Shown one piece after another: positions 45,610 through 57,420 of a stretch of DNA of 64,000 bases (position 1 is the first letter of the stretch; every line of letters begins with the position of its first letter). Location of the stretch: assembly GCF_949987515.2 (NCBI RefSeq), contig NC_082689.1:10035501-10099500 (forward strand). The letters are read 5' to 3'. A program made the translations under genes and the position numbers. Source of the stretch: Delphinus delphis (taxonomy: Eukaryota > Chordata > Mammalia > Artiodactyla > Delphinidae). The notes under the pieces are model-generated. The model saw only the letters and a program-made list of their open reading frames with translations. It had not been told where the DNA came from and ran no database searches.

Positions 45610-46630
45610 GTTTCTAACCCTTTATGGACCAGTATAATAACAATGAATTACTAGAAAAATCAAATTTTAAAATAAAGCATATAAAATACAAATTTCATTT
45701 TTTTATTATTAGGTTTAAAGAACATAAAATTACTCTGCCAACATGCTCCACGACTTCCTAAATGCTTACTCTCAATTTCTGGACTTGTCTGTTTACAGAC
45801 CGTACTTGGAGAAGCAATGTTCCAGAAACTAAGAAAATGAAGGGACCTGCATCGATAAAGGAACAGACCTAGGCTTATTCACCTTTCGAATAAAGATGAG
45901 GGATAACTCAGGGATTCATATTTGCTTCTTGTAACCTCATATTTTTTCCATTAAAAAATTTAACCTCTGTTTAGATTTCTTATGTCACTGAAAAAAAAAA
46001 GTCTTGCTTAGAAGAGAATGTATGTGTTTGTTCTTTCTAAGATGGAAAAAAACTCTCACCCATGTTTTATGATAAAAGAGCTGGGGAAGGAATTATGGGA
46101 GGAAGAATGGATGGTGGCTGCAGTGAAAGAGAACAAGATCCATACCTGGGAACTGCAGAAAAAAGAAGGAGGAGGAGAAGAAGAAGAAGGAAAAGAAATG
46201 GGACGTGACTAGGGAGTTGCTACTGAATCTATACGTGATACTGGTCCGGCCACCGGTAATTTTCCCATGGCTCCTACCATTCATTTGAGCTTGAATTCCC
46301 TGAGGATGGTTGTGGCTGACGGTGTCTCCTTCCTCCAGCACTTACTGGGTAGCCTTTGTGCATCTCTGGAAGACGAAGAATCAGACATCTGTGATGCTGA
46401 TTTTTAAAGTGCTCATGTGTGGAAGTTATGGGAAAGCAGGACTGTCCTCCCAGGTGGGCTGAGGTGAGGGAAGCCGCAGGCACCAGCACACCCAACAAAA
46501 TGAACATTGACTTCTCAACGGCATCAAAAAAACTAGTCAGTGACCACATTTTTTATTTGGTTCAAGTGTTCAAATTAGGGTCTAAAAAAGTCACATGTTG
46601 CATTTGATTGCTAATTTTCATGTCTCTCTT
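45610..46630. other. No gene recognised; purine-rich patch near 46160
   Basis: Unassigned. A GAAGGAGGAGGAGAAGAAGAAG-rich run lies near 46162-46200. The frames at 46018-46212 and 46093-46341 cross it on opposite strands and are not credible genes. Confidence 0.5.
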
Positions 46631-46631
46631 T

Positions 46632-46839
46632 TTATTTTTTTTCTTTGCGGTACGCGGGCCTCTCACTGCTGTGGCCTCTCCCGTTGCGGAGCACAGGCTC
46701 CGGACGCGCAGGCTCAGCGGCCATGGCTCACGGGCCCAGCCGCTCCGCGGCATGTGGGATCCTCCCGGACCGGGGCACAAACCCGCGTCCCCCTGCATCG
46801 GCAGGCGGACTCTCAACCACTGCGCCACCAGGGAAGCCC
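46632..46839 (-). mobile_element. CHR-type SINE, antisense copy
   Basis: Reverse-oriented, with an interrupted T tail (TTTTTATTTTTTTTC). The duplication is CATGTCTCTCTTTTT near 46619-46633 and CATGTCTCTTTTTA from 46840. Body near the group consensus. Confidence 0.93.
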
Positions 46840-47009
46840 CATGTCTCTTTTTACTCTATAGATTTCCTTGTCGTGTATCTGTGGAAGAAACCTGGTCATT
46901 TGTCCTACAGTTTCCACATTCTGGATTTTGCTGGTTGAATTCCAGTGGTGCTGCTTGACATGTTCCCTTGTCCCCCATATTTGCTGCGAAGCGGTGGTTA
47001 GATCTAGAT

Positions 47010-47880
47010 CAGCACTATGCAGTAGAAATGTGATGTAGGCCACATAACAAAATTTTAAATTTTTGAATAGTTTCCTAAAAAAATAAAAAGGTGAAATTAA
47101 TTTTATAATAACATTATTCAGGATAATTGACATATAATAAACTGTACTTAAATTGTACAATTTGAAACCATCACCACAATTAAGACTTTCAAAATATCCA
47201 ACATCCCCAAAAGTTTTCTAATTTTACTTGGTAATTCCTTCCTCCTGTCCAATTTTTCACATTCACAGGCAATGATTGAGCTGTTTTCTGCCACTGTAGA
47301 TGAGCTTGCATTTTCTAGGATTTTCTATAAATCAAATCATATAATATGTATTCATTTTTTAGCTATTTTTTCACTACACATAATTATTTTTAGAATCATC
47401 TGTGTTGATGCATGTATCAATAATTTATTCCTTTTTTTGGTATTATTCTATTGTATAAATACTGATATATCACAATTTATCCATTAACCTGTTGGTGGAC
47501 ATTTAAGTTGTTTCTAATTTTTAGTTATTTTGAATAAAGCTGCTGTGAACTTTTATGCACAAGTCTTTTCCCTTGGGTAAATTTCTATGAGTGGAATGAT
47601 TGGATCATGTGGTAGGTGTATGTTTAACTTTTTAAGAAGCAACAAGACTGTTTTCCAAAGTGGTTATAGCACTTGACATTCCCATCAGCAGCAAGTCAAA
47701 TTATTTTTTATATATTTTATTTAACTCAATACATCCAAAACATTATCACTTCAATATATATCAAAATTTTATTACTGAGATATTTTATTTTTTATACTGT
47801 TCCAGATCCCATGCATATTTTGAATTTATTTCTAACATATCCCAATCCAAATAGCCACATTTCAAATGCTTAGAAATCAT
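47010..47880. mobile_element. DNA transposon split by an old L1
   Basis: The left part (47010-47100) contains 'cagcactatgcagtagaaatgtgatgtaggccacat...ttttgaatagtttcctaaaaaaataaaaaggtgaaattaattt'. The right part (47695-47880) contains 'attttatttaactcaatacatccaaaacattatcacttcaatatatatc...agccacatttcaaatgctt'. Together they are in the usual order of one mammalian hAT-like element. An L1 of about 590 bp interrupts them. This fits an insertion into a resident DNA transposon. Confidence 0.65.
47105..47694 (-). mobile_element. Old L1 (L1M-like), 3' fragment
   Basis: Minus-strand L1 3' end: 'ttcaggataattgacatataataaactg', 'tttgaaaccatcaccacaattaag', 'ggtggacatttaagttgtttctaatttttagttattttgaataaagctgctgtgaac', 'tttccaaagtggttatagcacttgacattcccatcagcagc'. 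Confidence 0.8.
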
Positions 47881-48079
47881 GTATCTAATGATTCTACAAT
47901 ATTGTACAGTGAACTTCTAGCAACTTTATCTGATTCCTGTTAATTTTTTAAAACAAGAGTGAGTCATTGCTGGTGTTGTGTGCTCCTATAAAGTAGTGTA
48001 TCTCTTTTGTGGTATTTAGTTTCCTTGCCTGATTCAGATGCTGACAAACTGAATTACACATTGTAAGTCCCCCATCAGC

Positions 48080-48206
48080 TTTTTTTTTGAGATATAGTTG
48101 ATTTCCAATATTATATTAGTTTCAGGTGTACAACATAGTGATTCCAAATTTTTATAGATTATATTCCATTTATAGTTATTATAAAATGTTAGCTATATTC
48201 CCCCAT
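48080..48206 (-). mobile_element. Old L1 3' UTR fragment
   Basis: 'ttttttttgagatatagttgatttccaatattatattagtttcaggtgtacaacatagtgattc...attataaaatgttagctatattccc' is an L1 3' UTR in minus orientation. It is similar to the 33360-33479 piece. Confidence 0.75.
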
Positions 48207-48652
48207 CAGCTTTCTACCTAAGGCCCTGAGCAGAGGCTAATATTTTTCCTAGATCAATGATTTCATTACAGATTGCAAAATGGTAATATTCTATCGTTCC
48301 TTCTTCGTTTATTAGCTGAAGTACTCAAGAAACACTTAGCCACATTAACTGTTTACCATGAATACACTTTGTATAGGTAAATCAAGAGAAATGTTGCATT
48401 CTTCCACTTTATTTATCAGTTTTTATAATAATGAATAGGTTCTCTAGTATCCTCCAAAGGCAAACAGTAAAGAGTTTTCAAAGAATATATGTTGTCTTTA
48501 AAAATATCTTATAAACTCATGGATTTAAACATGTTCGATGTGTACTTATTTCACTGTTAATGCTCAAATTGGCCCATTTTTGGACTTTGGGAGCTTTTCC
48601 TAAATAGTTCCTGCGACATTTTGACACAAATGAAGATTTTTGTAATAGCATC
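48207..48652. other. No gene recognised
   Basis: AT-rich unassigned sequence, upstream of the full-length L1's left target duplication. Confidence 0.4.
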
Positions 48653-49107
48653 CCTGTCTTCTGGTTTTTTTTTTTTTTTTTTACATCTTTATTGGAGTAT
48701 AATTGCTTTACAATGGTGTGTTAGTTTCTACTTTATAACAAAGTGAATCAGTTATACATATACATATGTTCCCATATCTCTTCCCGCTTGCGTCTCCCTC
48801 CCTCCCACCCTCCCTATCCCACCCCTCCAGGAGGTCACAAAGCACCGAGCTGATCTCCCTGTGCTATGCGGCTGCTTCCCACTAGTTATCTACCTTACGT
48901 TTGGTAGTGTATATATGTCCATGCCTCTCTCTCGCTTTGTCACAGCTTCCCCTTCCCCCTCCCCATATCCTCAAGTCCATTCTCTAGTAGGTCTGTGTCT
49001 TTATTCCTGTCTTACCCCTAGGTTCTTCATGACATTTTTTTTTCTTAAATTCCATATATATGTGTTAGCATACGGTATTTGTCTTTCTCTTTCTGACTTA
49101 CTTCACT

Positions 49108-52100
49108 CTATATGACAGACTCTAGGTCTATCCACCCAATCACAAATAACTCAATTTCGTTTCTTTTTATGGCTGAGTAATATTCCATTGTATATATGTG
49201 CCACATCTTCTTTATCCATTCATCTGTTGATGGGCACTTAGGTTGTTTCCATCTCCAGGCTATTGTAAATAGAGCTGCAATGAACATTTTGGTACAGGAC
49301 TCTTTTTGAATTATGGTTTTTTCAGGGTATATGCCCAGTAGTGGGATTGCTGGGTCATATGGTAGTTCTATTTGTAGTTTTTTAAGGGACCTCCATACTG
49401 TTCTCCACAGTGGTTGTATCAATTTACATTCCCACCAGCAGTGCAAGAGGGTTCCCTTTTCTCCACACCCTCTCCAGCATTTATTGTTTCTAGATTTTTT
49501 GATGATGGCCATAATGACTGGTGTGAGGTGATATCTCATTGTAGTTTTGATTTGCATTTCTCTAATGATTAATGATGTGGAGCATTCTTTCATGTGTTTG
49601 TTGGCAATCTGTATATCTTCTTTGGAGAAATGTCTATTTAGGTCTTCTGCCCATTTTTGGATTGGGTTCTTTGTTTTTTTGTATTGAGCTGCATGAGCTG
49701 CTTATAAATTTCGGAGATTAATCCTTTGTCAGTTGCTTCATTTGCAAATATTTTCTCCCATTCTGAGGGTTGTCTTTTGGTCTTGTTTATGGTTTCCTTT
49801 GCTGTGCAAAAGGTTTAAAGTTTCATTAGGTCCCATTTGTTTATTTTTGTTTTAATTTCCATTTCTCAAGAAGGTGGGTCAAAAAGGATCTTGCTGTGCT
49901 TTATGTCATAGAGTGTTCTGCCTATGTTTTCCTCTAAGAGTTTGATAGTTTCTGGCCTTACATTTAGGTCTTTAATCCATTTTGAGCTTATTTTTGTGTA
50001 TGGTGTTAGAGAGTGATCTAATCTCATACTTTTACATGTACCTGTCCAGTTTTCCCAGCACGACTTATTGAAGAGGCTGTCCTTTCTCCACTGTACATTC
50101 CTGCCTCCTTTATCAAACATAAGGTGACCATATGTGCGTGGGTTTATCTCTGGGCTTTCTATCCTGTTCCATTGATCTATCTTTCTGTTTCTGTGCCAGT
50201 ACCATACTGTCTTGATTACTGTAGCTTTGTAGTATAGTCTGAAGTCAGGGAGCTTGATTCCTCCAGCTCCGTTTTTCGTTCTCAAGATTGCTTTGGCTAT
50301 TCGGGGTCTTTTGTGTTTCCATACAAATTGTGAAAATTTTTGTTCTAGTTCTGTGAAAAATGCCAGTGGTAGTTTGATAGGGATTGCATTGAATCTGTAG
50401 ATTGCTTTGGGTAGTAGAGTCATTTCACAATGTTGATTCTTCCAATCCAAGAACATGGTATATCTCTCCATCTATTTGTATTATCTTTAACTTCTTTCAT
50501 CAGTGTCTTATAATTTTCTGCATACAGATCTTTTGTCTCCTTAGTTAGGTTTATTCCTAGATATTTTATTCTCTTTGTTGCAATGGTAAATGGGAGTGTT
50601 TTCTTGATTTCACTTTCAGATTTTTCATCATTAGTGTATAGGAATGCCAGAGATTTCTGTGCATTAATTTTGTATCCTGCTACTTTACCAAATTCATTGA
50701 TTAGCTCTGGTAGTTTTCTGGTAGCATCTTTAGGATTCTCTATGTATAGTATCATGTCATCTGCAAACAGTGCCAGCTTTACTTCTTCTTTTCCGATTTG
50801 GATTCCTTTTATTTCCTTTTCTTCTCTGATTGCTGTGGCTAAAACTTCCGAAACTATGTTGAATAAGAGTGGTGAGAATGGGCAACCTTTTCTTCTTCCT
50901 GATCTTAGTGGAAATGCGTTCAGTTTTTCACCATTGAGGACGATGTTGGTTGTGGGTTTGTCATATATGGCCTTTATTATGCTGAGGAAAATTCCCTCTA
51001 TGTCTACTTTCTGCAGGGTTTTTATCATAAATGGGTGTTGAATTTTGTCAAAAGCTTTCTCTGCATCTATTGAGATGATCATATGGTTTTTCTCCTTCAA
51101 TTTGTTAATATGGTGTATCACATTGATTGATTTGCGTATATTGAAGAATCCTTGCATTCCTGTAATAAACCCCACTTGACCATGGTGTATGATCCGTTTA
51201 ATGTGCTGTTGGATTCTGTGTGCTAGTATTTTGTTGAGGATTTTTGCATCTATGTTCATCAGTGATATTGGCCTGTAGTTTTCTTTCTTTGTGACATCCT
51301 TGTCTGGTTTTGGTATCAGGGTGATGGTGGCCTCGTAGAATGTGTTTGGGAGTGTTCCTCCCTCTGCTATATTTTGGAAGAGTTTGCGAAGGATAGGTGT
51401 TAGCACTTCTATAAATGTTTGATAGAATCCGCCTGTGAAGCCATCTGGTCCTGGGCTTTTGTTTGTTGGAAGATTTTTAATCACAGTTTCAATTTCAGTG
51501 CTTGTGATTGGTCTGTTCATATTTTCTATTTCTTCCTGATTCAGTCTTGGCAGGTTGTGCATTTCTAAGAATTTGTACATTTCTTCCAGGTTGTCCATCT
51601 TATTGGCATAGAGTTGCTTGCAGTAATCTCTCATGATCTTTTGTATTTCTGCAGTGTCAGTTGTTACTTCTCCTTTTTCATTTCTAATTCTATTGATTTG
51701 AGTCTTCTCCCTTTTCTTCTTGATGTGTCTGGCTAATGGTTTATCAATTTTATTTATCTTCTCAAAGAACCAGCTTTTAGTTTTATTGATCTTTGCTATC
51801 ATTTCCTTCATTTCTTTTTCATTTATTTCTGATCTGATTTTTATGATTTCTTTGCTTCTGCTAACTTTGGGGTTTTTTTTGTTCTTCTTTCTCTAATTGC
51901 TTTAGGTGCATGGTTAGGTTGTTTATTCGAGATGTTTCCTGTTTCTTAAGGTAGGACTGTATTGCTATAAACTTGCCTCTTAGAACTGCTTTTGTTACAT
52001 CCCATAGATTTTGGGTCGTCGGGTCTCCATTGTCATTTGTTTCTAGGTATTTTTTGATTTCCTCTTTGATTTCTTCAGTGATCACTTCGCTATTAAGTAG

Positions 52101-52863
52101 TGTTTTGTTTAGCCTCCATGTGTTTGTTTTTTTTTACAGATCTTTCCCTGTAATTGATATCTAGTCTCATAGCTTTGTGGTCGGAAAAGATACTTGATAC
52201 AATTTCAATGTTCTCAAATTTACCAAGGCTTGATTTGTGACCCAAGATATGATCTATCCTGGAGAATGTTCCATGAGCACTTGAGAAAAATATGTAGTCT
52301 GTTGTTTTTGGATGGAATGTCCTATAAATATCAATTAAGTCCATCTTGTTTAATGTATCATTTAAAGCTTGTGTCTCCTTATTTATTTTCATTTTGGATG
52401 ATCTGTCCATTGGTGAAAGTGGGGTGTTAAAGTCCCCTACTATGAATGTGTTACTGTCGATTTCCCCTTTTATGGCTGTTAGTATTTGCCTTATGTATTG
52501 AGGTGCTCCTATGTTGGGTGCATAAATATTTACAATTGTTATATCTTCTTCTTGGATCGATCCCTTGATCATTATGTAGTGTCCTTCTTTGTCTCTTGTA
52601 ATAGTCTTTATTTTAAAGTCTATTTTGTCTGATATGAGAATTGCTACTCCAGGTTTCTTTTGGTTTCCATTTGCATGAAATATCTTTTTCCATCCCCTCA
52701 CTTTCAGTCTGTATGTGTCTCTAGGTCTGAAGTGGGTCTCTTGTAGACAGCAAATATATGGGTCTTGTTTTTGTATCCATTCAGCCAATCTGTTTCTTTT
52801 GGTGGGAGCATTTAGTCCATTTACATTTAAGGTAATTATCGATATGTATGTTCCTATTCCCAT
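49108..52863 (-). pseudogene. L1 ORF2 remnant, frameshifted
   Basis: The ATG at 52861-52863 starts the endonuclease domain (256 codons to 52093), with NVNGLN, QETH, GDFN, RIDH and SDHK, an N-to-K change in the last motif relative to the copy at 17515. Then come pieces at 52085-51861 and 51811-50420 (463 codons, the longest, with the RT domain including '[16 protein letters not shown]'). Further pieces are 50471-49866 and 49593-49108, the last with the C-terminal '[19 protein letters not shown]' cysteine motif. Pieces lie in at least four frames, so at least four frame breaks or stops separate them. It is not functional. Confidence 0.92.
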
Positions 52864-52921
52864 TTTCTTAATTGTTTTGGGTTTGTTATTGTAGGTCTTT
52901 TCCTTCTCTTGTGTTTCTTGC

Positions 52922-53807
52922 CTAGAGAAGTTCCTTTATCATTTGTTGTACAGCTGGTTTGGTGGTGCTGAACTCTCTCAGCTTTTGCTTGTCTGTAAAG
53001 GTTTTAATTTCTCCATCAAATCTGCATGAATGATCCTTGCTGGGTAATCTTGGTGGTAGGTTTTTCTCCTTCATCATTTTAAATATGTCCTGCCACTCCC
53101 TTCTGGCTTGCAGAGTTTCTGCTTAAAGATCAGCTGTTAACCTTATGGGGATTCCCTTGTGTGTTTTTTGTTGTTGTTCCCTTGCTGCTTTTAATATGTT
53201 TTCTTTTTATTTAAGTTTTGACAGTTTGATTAATATGTGTCTTGGCATATTTCTCCTTGGATTTACCCTGTTTGGGACTCTGTGCTTCCTGGACTTGATT
53301 AAGTATTTCCTTTCCCATATTAGGGAAGTTTTCAACTATAATCTCTTCAAATATTTTCTCAGTTCCTTTCTTTATCTCTTCTTCTTCTGGAACCCCTACA
53401 ATTCAAATGTTGGTGCGTTTGATGTCCCAGAGGTGTCTGAGACTGTTGTCAGTTCTTTTCATTCTTTTTTCTTTATTCTGCTCTGCAATAGTTATTTCCA
53501 CTATTTTATCTTCCAGGTCACTTATCCGTTCTTCTGCCTCAGTTATTCTGCTATTGATCCCATCTAGAGTATTTTTAATTTCATTTATTGTGTTTTTCAT
53601 CATTGCTTGTTTCATCTTTAGTTCTTCTAGGTCCTTGTTAAATGTTTCTTGCATTTTGTCTATTCTATTTCCAAGATTTTGGATCATCTTTACTATCATT
53701 ATTCTGAATTGTTTTTCAGGTAGACTGCCTATTTCCTCTTCATTTGTTAGACCTGGTGGGTTTTTATCTTGCTCCTTCATCTGCGGGGTGTTTTTCTGTC
53801 TTCCCAT
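52922..53807 (-). pseudogene. L1 ORF1 remnant, three in-frame stops
   Basis: ORF1 would encode the L1 RNA-binding protein (about 295 codons here), which forms trimers through a coiled coil and packages L1 RNA. The N-terminal 134 codons (53807-53403) are open and show a long heptad-like coiled-coil region from about residue 45 to 110. The first stop at 53403-53405 looks like a CGA-to-TGA CpG transition. Two more stops lie near 53207-53209 and 53123-53125. The C-terminal part is recognisable by 'ITADL...AETLQARREW' and 'GEIKTFTDKQKLREF' translated across the stops. The natural stop TAG is at 52922-52924. ORF2 starts 59 bp further on. Confidence 0.9.
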
Positions 53808-54324
53808 TTTGCTTATCTTACTGTGTTTGGGGTCTCCGTTTTGCAGGCTGCAGGTTTGTAGTTCCCGTTGTTTTTGGTGTCTGTTCCCAGTGGCTAAGGT
53901 TGGTTCAGTGGGTTGTGTAGGCTTCCTGGTGGAGGGGACTAGTGCCTGTGTTCTGGTGGATGAGGCTGGATCTTGTCTTTCTGGTGGGCAGGTCCACGTC
54001 TGGTGGTGTGTTTTGAGGTGTCTGTGGACTTGTTACGATTTTAGGCAGCCTCTCTGCTAATGGGTGGGGTTGTGTTTCTGTCTTGCTAGTTGTTTGGCAT
54101 AGGATGTCCAGCACTGTTGCTTGCTGGTCATTGAGTGAAGCTGGGTGCTGGTGTTGAGATGGAGATCTCTGGGAGATTTTCACCATTTGATATTATGTGG
54201 AGCTGGGAGGTCTCTTGTGGACCAGTGTCCTGAAGTTGGCTCTCCCTCCTCAGAGGCACAGCACTGACTCCTGGCTGCTGCACCAAGAGCCTTTCATCCA
54301 CACGGCTCAGAATAAAAGGGAGAA

Positions 54325-54545
54325 AAAGTAGAAAGAAAGAATTAGTAGAAGTAGAAAGAGAGAAAGAAAGAAAGAAAGAGAGGAGCGAGGGAGGGAGGGA
54401 GGAAGGAAGGAAGGAGAGAAGCAAGGAAAAAAAGGAGATAAAGTAAAATAAAATAAGATTAAATATAATAAAGTTATTAAAATTAAAAAATAATTATTAA
54501 GAGATAACAAAAGAAAAAAAATTAAAAAAACAAAAATAAAACGGA
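54325..54545. repeat. Purine-rich (GAAA/GGAA/GGGA) tract in the L1 5' UTR
   Basis: On the plus strand, about 220 bp are almost entirely A and G, with GAAAGAAAGAAAG, GGGAGGGAGGGA and GGAAGGAAGGAA blocks, then A-rich AAAATAAAATAAG. It lies between the CpG-rich 5' UTR and ORF1. It may have expanded after insertion. Confidence 0.8.
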
Positions 54546-54819
54546 CGGATAGAACCCTAGGACAAACGGTGGAAGCAAAGCTATACAGACAAAATCTCAG
54601 AAGCATACACATACACACTCACAAAAAGAGGAAAAGGGGAAAAAAATCATAAATCTTGCTCTCAAAGTCCACCTCCTTAATTTGGGATGATCGGTTGTCT
54701 ATTCATGTATTCCACAGATATCAAGTCGATTGTGGAGCTTTAATCCGCTGCCCCTGAGGCTGCTGGGAGAGATTTCCCTTTCTCTTCTTTGTTCTCACAG
54801 CTCCCGGGGCTCAGCTTTG

Positions 54820-55826
54820 GATTTGGCCCCGCCTCTGCGTCAGAACGGGTTTAAAGGAGCCGCTGTTTCGGGGGCTCTGGCGCACTCAGGCCGGGCGGGG
54901 GGAGGGAGGGCGGGGCACGGAGTGCGGGGCGGGCCTTCGGCGGCAGAGGGCGGCGTGACGTTGCACCAGCGTGAGGCGCGCCGTGCATTCTCCCGGGGGA
55001 GTAGTCCCTGGATCCTGGGACCCTGGCAGTGGCGGGACGCACAGGCTTCCCGGAAGGGTGGTGTGGAGAGTGACCTGTGCTCACACACAGGCTTCTTGGT
55101 GGCGGCAGCAGCAGCCTTAGCGTCTCATGCCCGTCTCTGGGGTCCGCGCTTTTAGCCGCGGCTCGCGCCCGTCTCTGGAGCTCCTTTAAGCAGCGCTCTT
55201 AATCCCCTCCCCTCGCGCACCAGGAAACAAAGAGGTAAGAAAAAGTCTCTTGCCTCTTCGGCAGGTCCAGACTTTTCCCCGGACTCCCTCCCGGCTAGCC
55301 GTGGCGCACTAACCCCTGCAGGCTGTGTTCACGCCGCCAACCCCAGTCCTCTCCCGGCGCTCCGCCCGAAGCCCGAGCCTCAGCTCGCAGCCCCGCCCGC
55401 CCCCGCGGGTGAGCAGACAAGCCTCTCGGGCTGGTGAGTGCCGGTCGGCCCTGATCCTCTGTGCGGGAATCTCTCCGCTTTTCCCTCCGCACCCCTGTGG
55501 CTGTGCTCTCCTCCGCGGCTCCGAAGCTTTCCCCCTCCGCCACCCGCAGTCTCCGCCCGCGAAGGGGCTCCTAGTGTGTGGACACCTTTCCTCCTTCACA
55601 GCGCCCTCCCACAGGTGCAGGTCCCGTCCCTATCCTTTTGTCTCTGTTTATTCTTTTTTCTTTTGCCCTACCCAGGTATGTGGGGGGTTTCTTGCCTTTT
55701 GGGAGGTCTGAGGTCTTCTGCCAGCGTTCAGTAGGTGTTCTGTAGGAGTTGTTCCATGTGTAGATGTATTTCTGGTGTATCTGTGGGAAGGAAGGTGATC
55801 TCCGTGTCTTACTCTTCCGCCATCTT
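54820..55826 (-). promoter_or_regulatory. CpG-rich L1 5' UTR promoter region
   Basis: About 1 kb of strongly GC- and CpG-rich sequence that contrasts sharply with the AT-rich surroundings. It forms the start of the full-length L1. In the L1 family this region holds the internal sense promoter and often an antisense promoter. No individual binding sites were verified. Frames here (54730-55155, 55295-55711 and others) overlap on both strands because of high GC, and I do not treat them as genes. Confidence 0.8.
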
Positions 55827-55841
55827 CCTGTCTTCTGGTTT

Positions 55842-55992
55842 GACGAGGTGTTCTAGGTTCATTTGTACATTTCCTTGATCAGCCATTTTTTTTTAAGGAG
55901 TTCTGGTTGCTGTAATTAGAAATATTATTTAGAGACCATAATCTGGGCACCGCAGATACTGATTGCTATTGGGGTGGTTATTGTTTCTGAGC
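55842..55992. other. Sequence between the L1 and the next SINE, possible old repeat
   Basis: The phrase 'gttctggttgctgtaattagaaatattatttagagaccataatctgggcaccgcagatactgattgctattggggtggttattg' resembles a fragment of an old L1 3' UTR. I do not assign a family. Confidence 0.35.
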
Positions 55993-56201
55993 TTTTTTTT
56001 TTTTTTTTTGCGGTACGCGGGCCTCTCACTGCTGCGGCCTCTCCCGTTGCGGAGCACAGGCTCCGGACGCGCAGGCTCAGCGGCCATGGCTCACGGGCCT
56101 AGCAGTTCCGTGGCATGTGGGATCTTCCTGGACCGGGGCACGAACCCGTGTCGCCTGCATCAGCAGGCTGACTCTGAACCACTGCGCCACCAGGGAATCC
56201 C
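55993..56201 (-). mobile_element. CHR-type SINE without a visible target duplication
   Basis: Reverse-oriented, T run of about 17, body ending CAGGGAATCCC. Left flank GTTTCTGAGC and right flank TGTAATACTCTTTTG share no convincing duplication, unlike most other copies. It may be rearranged, or mutations may have hidden the duplication. Confidence 0.88.
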
Positions 56202-57191
56202 TGTAATACTCTTTTGAAAGAGGTATCTTTCAACTGTTGTGCAGACTATGGGGGAAAGATGTTAGAGAATGTCTTTCATGGTGCACAGTAGGAATACATT
56301 TTACATCATGATGTGTTATGTATACACACACATGCTTGGATGTGTACACACACACCCACACACACACATACAGCCAAAACACATGTTTCATGAAGCAGTA
56401 CTTACCTTTAGTATGTGTGGCCTCTTTGATATTTTCTGTTCTTCTCTCCCATTTATTGTTTTAAATGCTGATCGTGACTCACTAAACTGACTTCACATCT
56501 ATGAAAAATGGGTCGAAAACCCTGAGTTAGGGCAAGCAGAGAAACCTAAGTGGTGAGGTGGAAAGAGGGTGGTCAAGGTGCTCTCCTTTGTTTCTTTCCT
56601 GAACGACGAGGGGACCAACCCTGCTCCAAACAGATGTCCTAGCTACCAGAGCCAGGCTACATTTCTGACCTCATGAGATCTTATGGTATGCTCAGCTTTG
56701 TTCTTTACTTTTCCCACTTTGAATGGAATGGAGTTTTAGCTAGGAGAAATAAACACAGGAATATTTTGGAAAAGACAGGCAGAATAATATTGGGAAAATA
56801 TTATTATAAGTTAATATTCTGGTACTGTGTTTGTCTGTGTGTCAGGGTGTCCAGAAGTGAACGGTAACTCCCAGAATGGGACTGTAATGTTGCATCTTGA
56901 GGGCGAGTTCTACTCAATCGGCCTGTGCAGGTTTAGCCTCTGCGGGGCTTCAGCTGAAGAGTATTTACCCATGTACAGTGCACAGCACAAAGGGAAAAGG
57001 GCAGGGTTCAGAACCACGTATATAGTATAAACTAAACTAAATATCTATATTAATTATTCTTCTATCTGTTTAACTGTCTCAATGCCTAGAAAGAACAACT
57101 CCAAATGTAAAAAAAAGGCACTCTTTGTTTGACTGAATTATGTGAAATATTTCTTTTCTTCCTGATAATATTCTGCATTTTTCCAACTTTT
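56202..57191. other. No gene recognised; CA-rich patch at 56322-56372
   Basis: Unassigned. 'tatacacacacatgcttggatgtgtacacacacacccacacacacacatac' is a CA/TG microsatellite with a central interruption. No exon signature. Confidence 0.5.
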
Positions 57192-57200
57192 AAAAATTCC

Positions 57201-57410
57201 GGGGGTTCCCTGGTGGCACAGTGGTTGAGAGTCCGCCTGCCGATGCAGGGGACACGGGTTCATGCCCCGGTCCTGGAAGATCCCACATGCCATGGAGCGG
57301 CTGGGCCTGTGAGCCATGGCCGCTGGGCCTGCGTGTCCGGAGCCTGTGCTCCGCAACGGGAGAGGCCACAACAGCGAGAGGCCTGCGTACTGCCAAAAAA
57401 AAAAAAAAAA
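57201..57410 (+). mobile_element. CHR-type SINE, sense copy
   Basis: Full-length, with an A tail of about 25 that runs into the target-site duplication. AAAAATTCCG(G) lies at 57192-57202 and again at 57411-57420. The body has some changes (for example CCTGGTGGCACAG). Confidence 0.93.
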
Positions 57411-57420
57411 AAAAATTCCG

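Larger units (their letters stand above)
48653..55841 (-). mobile_element. Full-length L1 with a 15 bp target-site duplication
   Basis: The element body is 48668-55826 (about 7.16 kb) on the minus strand. It has a T18 tail on the left and, on the right, a 5' end that reads GGAAGATGGCGGAAGAGTAAG on its own strand. A perfect duplication CCTGTCTTCTGGTTT lies at 48653-48667 and 55827-55841; its outermost CC may partly be element sequence. Order on the minus strand: 5' UTR (about 2.0 kb, 55826-53808), ORF1 (53807-52922), ORF2 (52863-about 49100), 3' UTR. All three parts are present, so this is a complete insertion, but both ORFs carry disabling changes. Confidence 0.97.

Noticed and set aside
54730..55734. 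Several arginine-, proline- and alanine-rich frames on both strands in a CpG-rich block, looking like a host gene promoter and first exon
   Set aside because: The block sits at the 5' end of a full-length L1, between its 15 bp duplications, and is explained as the L1 5' UTR.
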